Assembly: GCA_946481625.1 (NCBI GenBank)
Contig: CAMLOZ010000310.1
Location: forward strand, 1 to 5,074
From: an uncultured Haloferula sp.
GTDB lineage: Bacteria > Verrucomicrobiota > Verrucomicrobiae > Verrucomicrobiales > Akkermansiaceae
Direction of reading: 5' to 3'
Length of the DNA: 5,074 nt
The position numbers and the translations under genes were made by a program. Shown piece after piece: positions 1 through 5,074 of this stretch (positions within the stretch are counted from its first letter, which is position 1; every line of letters starts with the position of its first letter). Under the pieces are notes generated by a model. It searched no databases, had not been told where the DNA came from, and was given only the letters and a program-made list of their open reading frames with translations.

Positions 1-359
1 CGATTTCCTCGAACGACATCGAGAAGTATCCGGCTGACGCTCCCGAGCACATGGCGACCTTTGCCGCGGAGCATGGGTGGAATTTCCCATATCTCTTCGA
101 CGAGTCGCAGGAGGTGGCCAAGGCTTACGGGGCGGCCTGCACGCCGGATTTCTTCCTCTTCGACCAGGAGCTGAGGCTCTACTACGCCGGGCAATTCGAT
201 TCCACGCGGCCGAAGAGCGGGGAGACGCCGACGGGCGAGGATCTCCGAGGAGCGGTGAAGGGAATGCTGGCCGGGGCCGAGCCGCCGGAACGGCCGTTTC
301 CGAGCAGCGGTTGTAACATCAAGTGGCGATCTGGCAGCGAACCGCCGTATTTTGCCTGA
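1..359 (+). CDS. Thioredoxin-fold peroxiredoxin-like protein (PRX_like1 / AhpC-TSA type), 3' part only
   Basis: This is the C-terminal 118 residues of a gene that begins before the window. The reading frame is open from the first complete codon at position 3, and the stop is TGA at 357-359. An internal ATG at 51 is not the real start, because upstream in-frame residues (ISSNDIEKYPADAPEH) continue the family pattern. Visible signs are PYLFDESQEVAKAYGAACTPDFFLFD (given here as two joined stretches, PYLFDESQEVAKAY and GAACTPDFFLFD, about fragment residues 29-54), with the thioredoxin-fold TP turn that carries the cis-proline, then YAGQFD, and a C-terminal GCNIKW block (103-108) ending in EPPYFA. 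These are typical of the AhpC/TSA-like PRX_like1 group. The group is presumed to act in thiol redox chemistry, but its substrate is mostly unknown. The N-terminal cysteine that would be peroxidatic is outside the window, so activity cannot be judged. Cys46 and Cys104 of the fragment are visible. Family call is firm; function is inferred. Confidence 0.85.
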   Translation, partial: ISSNDIEKYPADAPEHMATFAAEHGWNFPYLFDESQEVAKAYGAACTPDFFLFDQELRLYYAGQFDSTRPKSGETPTGEDLRGAVKGMLAGAEPPERPFPSSGCNIKWRSGSEPPYFA

Positions 360-416
360 AACCATTCGCTTTTTGCCATTGCTAGTCCACCGCCGCCGCA
401 GCTAACACCTTCGCTC

Positions 417-2228
417 ATGTCAGCCCTGCCTCCCGCTCTCGCGGTGCAACTCCAGACGATTGACTGGACCATCCTGATCGTCTCGGTCGCGATCTGCTTC
501 ATTCCGGCGATCTTTTATGCGCGGAAGTCGGGAGAGAGCGTGTCGGAGTTCTTCACCTCCGGCCAGTCGGTGCCATGGTGGCTGATCGGAATCTCGATGG
601 TGGCGACGACCTTCTCGACCGACACGCCGAATTTCGTGACAAACCTGATCCGGAAGGAGGGTGTTTCCTCGAACTGGCAGTGGTGGGCCTTCGCGCTGAC
701 CGGGATGAGCACGGTGTTCTTCTTCGCCCGTCTGTGGCGGCGCTCGGCGGTGCTGACCGATCTGGAGTTTTACGAGCTTCGCTACAGCGGCAGGGCGGCC
801 AGGGCGGTACGAGGCTTCAGGGCCGTGTATCTGGGGTTGTTCTTCAATTGCATCATCATGGCTTCGGTGAACCTCGCGGCCACGAAGATTTCCGGGATTC
901 TTTTCGGCTTCGACAAGTGGGAGACGCTCGCCTTCTGCGCCGTGATCAACATCGCCTTCGCCGCGACTTCCGGCCTGTGGGGAGTCCTGGTGATCGACAT
1001 GATCCAGTTCGGCATCGCGATGGCGGGAGCCTTTGCGTTGGCATACTTCAGCCTGAAGCAACCGCAGGTGGGGGGGCTCGACGGGTTGATCTCAAAGCTC
1101 TCCGAATCCTCGCCCCAGACGCTATCCTTCATCCCCGCAGACAGCGGGCTCCTCTGGAGCGTGATGTTGATTCCGCTGTTGGTCGGATGGTGGTCCACTT
1201 GGTATCCGGGCTCGGAGCCTGGCGGCGGCAGCTACATCGCCCAGCGCATGCTGGCGGCGAAGTCCGAGCGGGACGCCCTTGGCGGCACCTTGTTCTTCAA
1301 TTTCGCGCACTATGTCCTGCGCCCCTGGCCATGGATCCTCGTAGCCCTGTGCTCGATGATCGTCTATCCGGAGGTGGGAGACATCAAGAAGACCTTTCCG
1401 AACCTGCCGGACAATCTGCTGGGCGATGACATCGCCTATCCCGCGATGATGCGCTTCCTGCCCGCGGGATGGCTTGGGCTGATGGTGGCCGGCCTGCTGG
1501 CCGCCTACGTGTCCACGATCATCACCCATTTGAACTGGGGCACCTCCTATCTGGTCCACGATTTCTATCAGCGTTTCCTTGCTCCGGGAAAGTCGGAGAA
1601 GCACTACGTGGGCGTGGGACGCTTCATGACGGTCGTGCTGATGCTGGTGGCCGGGTCGATCACCCTCTTCATGGAAACCGCCGAGCAGAACTTCAAGCTG
1701 CTGCTGCAGATCGGCGCGGGCACCGGGTCGCTCTACCTGTTCCGCTGGTTCTGGTGGCGTATCAACGCCATGAGTGAAGTGACGGCGATGGTCGCGTCGC
1801 TTGTCGTGGCGATCGTCTTCCACTTCGTGGCGAGCTCATACGAGGGCGCGGAGGTGACGCCGTGGTTCGTAAAGCACCAGCTTCCGCTGGGCGTGGCGAT
1901 CACCACTCTTTCATGGGTGATCGCCACCTTCGTGAGCAAGCCGACGGATGCCGCGGTCTTGCGGGCCTTCTACGATCGCGTCCGTCCTGCGGGTCCGGGT
2001 TGGGCGAAGATCCGTCGTGAAAGCGGCCTGCCCGCCTCTCCCGACAGCCTGCCCATGGCCCTTCTCGGCACTGTTGTCGGCGTGACCGTGATCTGGACGG
2101 GGCTTTTTGCCACCGGAAGCTTCATCTACGGGCACACCACCCAGGGGATCATGCTGGGCGCGGTCTTCGCCGTGGCCTCGGTGCTGATGATCGTGCTGGT
2201 CCGCAAGCTGTGGGCGAAGGAAGCTTAG
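417..2228 (+). CDS. Sodium:solute symporter family (SSS, TC 2.A.21) transporter
   Basis: This is a complete 603-residue polytopic inner-membrane protein expected to couple Na+ entry to uptake of a small solute. The substrate cannot be told from sequence. The first hydrophobic segment is at about 16-34. It is followed by the SSS-type EFFTSGQSVPWWLIGISM stretch (44-61) and ATTFSTDTPN (63-72), the partly unwound second helix. A QRMLAAKSERDALGG loop lies at 276-290. The AAYVSTIITHLN helix (362-373) contains Ser366-Thr367, at the place where family members place Na2-site hydroxyls. About 13 or more membrane segments are evident, and the length matches the longer 550-620 residue SSS proteins of Planctomycetota, Verrucomicrobiota and Bacteroidota. 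ATG 417 is the first usable start: the upstream frame is open back to the stop of the preceding gene, with no ATG, GTG or TTG. There is no Shine-Dalgarno sequence. It starts 57 bases after the PRX-like gene, so cotranscription is possible. Confidence 0.93.
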   Translation: MSALPPALAVQLQTIDWTILIVSVAICFIPAIFYARKSGESVSEFFTSGQSVPWWLIGISMVATTFSTDTPNFVTNLIRKEGVSSNWQWWAFALTGMSTVFFFARLWRRSAVLTDLEFYELRYSGRAARAVRGFRAVYLGLFFNCIIMASVNLAATKISGILFGFDKWETLAFCAVINIAFAATSGLWGVLVIDMIQFGIAMAGAFALAYFSLKQPQVGGLDGLISKLSESSPQTLSFIPADSGLLWSVMLIPLLVGWWSTWYPGSEPGGGSYIAQRMLAAKSERDALGGTLFFNFAHYVLRPWPWILVALCSMIVYPEVGDIKKTFPNLPDNLLGDDIAYPAMMRFLPAGWLGLMVAGLLAAYVSTIITHLNWGTSYLVHDFYQRFLAPGKSEKHYVGVGRFMTVVLMLVAGSITLFMETAEQNFKLLLQIGAGTGSLYLFRWFWWRINAMSEVTAMVASLVVAIVFHFVASSYEGAEVTPWFVKHQLPLGVAITTLSWVIATFVSKPTDAAVLRAFYDRVRPAGPGWAKIRRESGLPASPDSLPMALLGTVVGVTVIWTGLFATGSFIYGHTTQGIMLGAVFAVASVLMIVLVRKLWAKEA

Positions 2229-2242
2229 ATCCCCGCAAGCTC

Positions 2243-2270
2243 TGGACATGACGGGCAGCAGGGTTATAGG
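2243..2270 (+). promoter_or_regulatory. Possible sigma-70-type promoter for trpD
   Basis: TGGACA (2243-2248, five of six to the -35 consensus) is followed after 16 bases by TATAGG (2265-2270); TAGGAT (2267-2272) after 18 bases is an alternative -10. Transcription would start around 2278-2280, giving a leader of about 25 bases that consists mostly of the hairpin described next. This is the only AT-richer patch in the gap between the symporter and trpD. It is a pattern match only, and promoter consensus in this phylum is poorly known. Confidence 0.3.
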
Positions 2271-2273
2271 ATA

Positions 2274-2300
2274 CCCGCCGGGTTGCGAAACCCCGTCGGG
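2274..2300 (+). other. Imperfect hairpin with GCGA tetraloop just before the trpD start
   Basis: GGGTT (2280-2284) pairs with AACCC (2289-2293) around a GCGA loop, a member of the stable GNRA class. CCCG (2274-2277) pairs with CGGG (2297-2300) outside a small internal loop. The structure ends three bases before ATG 2304. No U-tract follows, so it is not a classic terminator. It could affect ribosome access to trpD, or simply stabilise the 5' end of the message. ATACCC at 2271-2276 can instead pair with GGGTTAT at 2261-2267, so two folds compete for the same bases. Confidence 0.4.
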
Positions 2301-2303
2301 CCT

Positions 2304-3350
2304 ATGGACGCGCTAATTCATCATCTGGAACGGAAGGAGGAACTCTCACAGCGGGAGATTCGGGTCGCTGCGGAGCTTCTGCTCGATCCGGATGCGCCGG
2401 ACGAGAAGAAGGCCGCGCTGCTCGAAAACCTTTCGCAGAAGGGCGAAACGCCCGCGGAGATCGCCGGTTTCGTCGAGGTGTTCCTGGAGCATGCCGTGGA
2501 CCCGCATGTGGGCCTGCTGGATCTCGAGGGGCCCACCATCGATGTCTGCGGCACGGGCGGGGACAAGTTGAACCTTTTCAATGTCTCGACCACGGCGATG
2601 TTCGTGGTGGCGGCGACGGGAGCGGTGGTGCTGAAGCACGGGAACCGCGGGATCACCTCGAAGAGCGGCGGGGCGGACGTGCTGGAGGCCTTGGGGATCA
2701 GGATCGATCTTCCGGCGGAAGGTTTTCGCGAATGTCTGGAGAAGGCGGGGGTCGGGTTTCTTTTCGCCCCGGCGTATCATCCGGCCTTCAAGGCGGTGGT
2801 CGGGGTGCGCAAACAGCTGGCGGAAAAGGGGGTGCGGACGATCTTCAACAAGATCGGGCCGCTGATGAATCCGGCCAAGCCGCAGTGCCAACTGGTGGGC
2901 GTCTTTGATCGCGAGATGTGCCCGGCCTTCGCGGAGATTTTGCAACGGCTCGGCCGGGAGAGCGCGTGGGTGGTGCACGGAACGACTGGCGACGGACGTT
3001 CGGTGGACGAACTGAGCTTGTTGGGATCGACGCGGATCTGCAAGGCGGGGCTCTATCAGGATCTTCAGGATGAAGAGATCCGTCCGCGCGATCTCGGCCT
3101 GAAGCATGCCGAGGTGGAAGATTTGCAGGGCGGCGACGCGGAGGTGAATGCGGCGATTCTCGAAGCGATTCTTTCGGGGAAGGAGACCGGGCCGAAGCGG
3201 GACATGGTATTGCTCAATGCGGGTGCGGCGATCGCATGCTGCGGGCTCGCGGATGACATCGGCGACGGGATCGAGATCTCGCGACGGTTGATCGATGACG
3301 GAAGCGCGTTGGACCGCTTGAAGTTGCTGCAGGATGTGGCGAAGCGGTGA
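2304..3350 (+). CDS. trpD: Anthranilate phosphoribosyltransferase TrpD
   Basis: This enzyme transfers the phosphoribosyl group of PRPP to anthranilate, the second committed step of tryptophan synthesis (EC 2.4.2.18), in the cytoplasm with Mg2+. From ATG 2304 it has 348 residues, normal for the family. A helical N-terminal domain (about 1-72) is followed by the glycosyltransferase-family-3 fold. Visible motifs are CGTGGD (82-87), the PRPP diphosphate loop; NVST (93-96); KHGNR (111-115); SKSGGADVLEALG (119-131); RTIFNKIGPLMNP (178-190), the anthranilate side; and VHG with Asp235-Glu236 (DELS), the metal-binding pair. TTG 2283 would add seven residues, but it lies inside a hairpin and the added residues precede the conserved start, so ATG is preferred. 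No Shine-Dalgarno sequence is seen. No other trp gene is in the window, so it stands apart from trpE, trpG and trpC here. LFNVST replaces the commoner TFNIST, a variant that keeps the functional residues. Confidence 0.95.
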   Translation: MDALIHHLERKEELSQREIRVAAELLLDPDAPDEKKAALLENLSQKGETPAEIAGFVEVFLEHAVDPHVGLLDLEGPTIDVCGTGGDKLNLFNVSTTAMFVVAATGAVVLKHGNRGITSKSGGADVLEALGIRIDLPAEGFRECLEKAGVGFLFAPAYHPAFKAVVGVRKQLAEKGVRTIFNKIGPLMNPAKPQCQLVGVFDREMCPAFAEILQRLGRESAWVVHGTTGDGRSVDELSLLGSTRICKAGLYQDLQDEEIRPRDLGLKHAEVEDLQGGDAEVNAAILEAILSGKETGPKRDMVLLNAGAAIACCGLADDIGDGIEISRRLIDDGSALDRLKLLQDVAKR

Positions 3351-3356
3351 AGGGGA

Positions 3357-3377
3357 CTTCAGCCAAATTTGGCGAAG
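3357..3377. repeat. Near-perfect inverted repeat after trpD
   Basis: CTTC, one unpaired A, then the perfect 12-base palindrome GCCAAATTTGGC (3362-3373) and GAAG (3374-3377) form a 21-base near-symmetric element starting seven bases after the trpD stop. As RNA it would give a seven-pair stem with one bulge and an AAAUUU loop. As DNA, the palindrome could be a dimeric-regulator site. No T-run follows, so a standard intrinsic terminator is not supported. Confidence 0.4.
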
Positions 3378-3422
3378 GATCTTGATCGCCGGTTGATCCC
3401 GGGGCGCGGGTGATCTTTGATC
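3378..3422 (+). repeat. Cluster of five GATC, including three TTGATC direct repeats, upstream of msrC
   Basis: GATC occurs at 3378, 3384, 3395, 3412 and 3419. Three of these extend to TTGATC (3382, 3393 and 3417), each followed closely by a CCGG or CGG stretch. The first two TTGATC copies are 11 bases apart, about one helical turn, and the third is 24 bases further on. The cluster occupies most of the gap between trpD and the msrC start. It may be an array of regulator or methylation sites, or a chance product of local composition. Confidence 0.35.
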
Positions 3423-3890
3423 CGGCCCGTGATTCCCGATGCCGCCGAGAAAAGAAGCCGCTATGCGCTTGCCCGCGAGAGACTGCACGCCTTGTGGGCT
3501 GGCGAGCCGGACGGGATCGCGCGGATGGCGGGGGCGGCCAGCATCTTGCATGAAGCGATGCCACATTCCTTCTGGACCGGATTCTACCGGGTCGTGGGTG
3601 CGGAACTGGTGATCGGCCCCTACCAAGGAACGCCGGGCTGCTCGCGGATCGGCCAGGGGCGGGGCGTGTGCGGTGCGGCTTGGGCGAGCGGGGAGACGCA
3701 GGTGGTGCCGGACGTGCACGAGTTTCCGGGTCACATCGCCTGCGACAGCCGGGCGGCGAGCGAGATCGTGGTGCCGGTGCGGGACCGGCGGGGAACGGTG
3801 ATTGCCGTCTTCGATGTGGATTCCGTCGAGAAATGCGCTTTTGATGAGGTGGACCGGCAGGAACTGGAAGCGATCTTCGCGGCTTGGTAA
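3417..3890 (+). CDS. msrC: Free methionine-(R)-sulfoxide reductase (GAF-domain fRMsr)
   Basis: This cytoplasmic enzyme would reduce free L-methionine-(R)-sulfoxide to methionine (EC 1.8.4.14), normally recycled by thioredoxin, protecting the methionine pool from oxidation. It is a single GAF domain of 157 residues, typical of the family. The three family cysteines are all present at Cys75, Cys85 and Cys109, and their spacings of 10 and 24 equal those of E. coli MsrC (YebR; Cys84, Cys94, Cys118). Further motifs are FWTGFY (52-57), GPYQG (67-71), GRGVCGAAW (81-89), VVPDVHEFPGHIACDS (97-112 region), Glu116 in SEIVVPV and DVDS (133-136). The start is uncertain. TTG 3417 lies two codons after an in-frame stop and within a TTGATC repeat; GTG 3429, giving 153 residues, is an alternative. 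No in-frame ATG precedes the conserved domain and no Shine-Dalgarno sequence is clear. It ends with TAA, 29 bases before the next gene. Family call is strong; the start is weak. Confidence 0.92.
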   Translation: MIRPVIPDAAEKRSRYALARERLHALWAGEPDGIARMAGAASILHEAMPHSFWTGFYRVVGAELVIGPYQGTPGCSRIGQGRGVCGAAWASGETQVVPDVHEFPGHIACDSRAASEIVVPVRDRRGTVIAVFDVDSVEKCAFDEVDRQELEAIFAAW

Positions 3891-3919
3891 GCGACCGGTC
3901 CGGCCAGTAGCAATTTCCC

Positions 3920-5074
3920 ATGAGTAAACCCGATCCGCATCACATCGAGGGCCTCGACCGTCAGTCGAAGCGAGGTTTTCCCTGGCTTGGGGCGAGTTCG
4001 CTGATCCTTGCGGTCGGCGGGGTGTCCTTCCTTTTCACGCCGGCGGGGCAACGGCTTTTCCACGAGGAGAAGCCCGATGCGGCGGGGCCGGTGGTCACAC
4101 GTGCGGATGCGGAGGACATCGAGAGGCAGTTCGAAGCGCGGCACCGTCAGGAGGTCGAGCGTCTGGAGGCGGAATTCCAGCAAGAGCGGGAGGCGCTGAA
4201 GAAGCAACTCGACGAGGCGGCCAAACGGCCGGGCGAACAGGCAGCCGATCCCGAGCCGCCGCTTTCCGCGCACACCGCGCAGAGCGGGGGCGACGTGCGG
4301 ACCTTGCGTTCGGGGATTCCCTTCAAGTCGGAGGTGAAGGTGGAGAAGGGAGGCATCGCCTCGAAGGAGCGGAAGGACGGGGATTCCTACGTGGCGGAGT
4401 ATACCTTGAAGCTGCGTCTGCCCGAGCCATCGAAAACGCTGGAGCAGCTCCAGACGGTGAACCCGAAGCTCGGGACGCTGTTGCCGGGCTTGCCCGCGAT
4501 GATGGAGAAGGCGGCGGTATCGCGGTGGTTCTTCGAGCTCTACGACAACAAGACGAAGCGGGTACGGCAGGATGCCAACCGTTTGAACGAACTGCTCACG
4601 AAGCACAACTACTACGACTGCGAGACGATCCTGAACCTGAGCCATCCGCAGAGCGGCCGGAAGGTCTTCCTGCTGCAGGCGGAGATGGACGTGGTTTCGG
4701 ACGGATCGGACGGCGACCGTCTGGCGAGCATGCCGGACGAGATCGTGAACTCGACGCACTACCAGCCCTTCACGAGCTACGGATGGCCGAAGAAGACGAG
4801 CACGGCGAACCCGATGGTGGCCGGCTGGGAGAAGCGGATCGAGGGCGCGAACAAGGAGCTCGCCGACAGCAAGACGACGGCGGAACGCAAGAGCTGGCTG
4901 CGCGAGCGGATCAAGTATCTGAAACGCGGGATCGAGGACATGAAGGCGCGGAGTTTCCTGATCGCGGAATATGATCCGTTCATCGTGATCCCGGTGAACC
5001 TTCTCGGCGCGAGCGATCCGTATGCGCCGAAGGTGGGGGACTATGCCGTGGTGGTGCACGGCGAGAAAATCTAT
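3920..5074 (+). CDS. Membrane-anchored coiled-coil protein with probable GH75 (chitosanase-like) domain, 3' end cut
   Basis: The frame stays open for 385 codons to the window end. ATG 3920 is secure as the first start, because an in-frame TAG lies at 3908-3910 and no start codon falls between. A basic N-terminus (Lys and Arg at 14-18) precedes one hydrophobic segment at about 20-41, which could be a signal anchor or an uncleaved signal peptide, so the rest should be outside the inner membrane. Residues 62-102 are rich in Glu, Arg, Gln and Leu and look like a coiled coil. A Pro/Ala/Gly linker (103-123) follows. From about 130 come [12 protein letters not shown] (229-240), [14 protein letters not shown] (254-267) and [13 protein letters not shown] (281-293), a charged helical stretch (301-343), and [15 protein letters not shown] with [14 protein letters not shown] at the cut end. 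To me this resembles bacterial GH75 proteins, whose fungal relatives hydrolyse chitosan (EC 3.2.1.132). The catalytic acids cannot be assigned with certainty. It may instead be a non-enzymatic relative. Confidence 0.6.
   Translation, partial: MSKPDPHHIEGLDRQSKRGFPWLGASSLILAVGGVSFLFTPAGQRLFHEEKPDAAGPVVTRADAEDIERQFEARHRQEVERLEAEFQQEREALKKQLDEAAKRPGEQAADPEPPLSAHTAQSGGDVRTLRSGIPFKSEVKVEKGGIASKERKDGDSYVAEYTLKLRLPEPSKTLEQLQTVNPKLGTLLPGLPAMMEKAAVSRWFFELYDNKTKRVRQDANRLNELLTKHNYYDCETILNLSHPQSGRKVFLLQAEMDVVSDGSDGDRLASMPDEIVNSTHYQPFTSYGWPKKTSTANPMVAGWEKRIEGANKELADSKTTAERKSWLRERIKYLKRGIEDMKARSFLIAEYDPFIVIPVNLLGASDPYAPKVGDYAVVVHGEKIY

Noticed and set aside
360..416. Promoter for the symporter in the 57-base gap
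   Set aside because: Candidates such as TTGCTA at 379 with TAACAC at 403 match the consensus poorly and would give almost no leader. The gap shows nothing convincing.
420..1823. Minus-strand open frames at 420-1061, 782-1198 and 1122-1823, and the + frame at 575-1429
   Set aside because: All overlap the symporter, whose membrane segments and SSS motifs fix the true frame. The alternatives are charged, low-complexity translations.
3395..3422. Possible intrinsic terminator in the trpD-msrC gap (GATCCC...GGGTGATC with following CTTT)
   Set aside because: The stem is short and bulged and only three T residues follow, so it does not meet the pattern of a stem plus U-tract.
2346..3734. Long minus-strand open frame of 462 codons
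   Set aside because: It is antisense to trpD and msrC, both certain from motifs. The composition is Arg/His/Pro-rich with no family resemblance.
3893..3900. GACCGGTC palindrome before the last gene
   Set aside because: Eight bases of symmetry are expected by chance in GC-rich DNA and it has no extension.
3214..3921. Minus-strand open frame of 235 codons
   Set aside because: Very rich in Pro, Arg and Ser, a typical shadow of the msrC region.
4525..4974. + strand open frame of 149 codons inside the last gene
   Set aside because: Rich in Glu, Gly, Arg and Ala with no motif. It is an out-of-frame shadow of the GH75-like gene.
3731..5059. Long minus-strand open frame of 442 codons opposite the last gene
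   Set aside because: Its translation is dominated by Arg, Leu, His and Val with no recognisable motif, as expected for the antisense of a GC-rich gene. The + strand frame from 3920 has a clear anchor, coiled coil and domain blocks.

Overview
The window is GC-rich, and all genes that can be supported lie on the + strand in close succession with gaps of 29 to 75 bases. The content suggests a Gram-negative bacterium of the Verrucomicrobiota, perhaps Luteolibacter- or Haloferula-like. That placement rests on the roughly 600-residue sodium:solute symporter, the GH75-like secreted or anchored protein, the PRX_like thioredoxin-fold protein, and start codons without Shine-Dalgarno sequences. It is an inference from family resemblance, not a database result.

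Layout: (1) positions 1-359 hold the 3' end of a peroxiredoxin/thioredoxin-like protein whose N-terminus lies outside the window. (2) 417-2228 is a complete SSS-family sodium:solute symporter of 603 residues. (3) 2304-3350 is trpD, anthranilate phosphoribosyltransferase, preceded by a possible promoter and a GNRA-capped hairpin. (4) 3417-3890 is a GAF-domain free methionine-(R)-sulfoxide reductase with all three family cysteines at canonical spacing. Its upstream gap contains an inverted repeat and a dense cluster of GATC/TTGATC repeats. (5) 3920 to the window end is a membrane-anchored, coiled-coil protein with a probable GH75 (chitosanase-like) domain, cut by the window edge.

The genes do not form one obvious pathway. 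They look like independent housekeeping or nutrient-uptake functions packed head to tail: tryptophan synthesis, oxidised free-methionine repair, solute uptake and a thioredoxin-fold redox protein. Two of them (the PRX-like protein and MsrC) concern thiol redox chemistry, but they are not adjacent and no functional link is shown. No RNA gene, mobile element, CRISPR array or classic intrinsic terminator was recognised. I found no convincing undescribed multi-gene system. The most unusual items are the architecture of the last protein and the small repeat and hairpin structures in the gaps before trpD and msrC.
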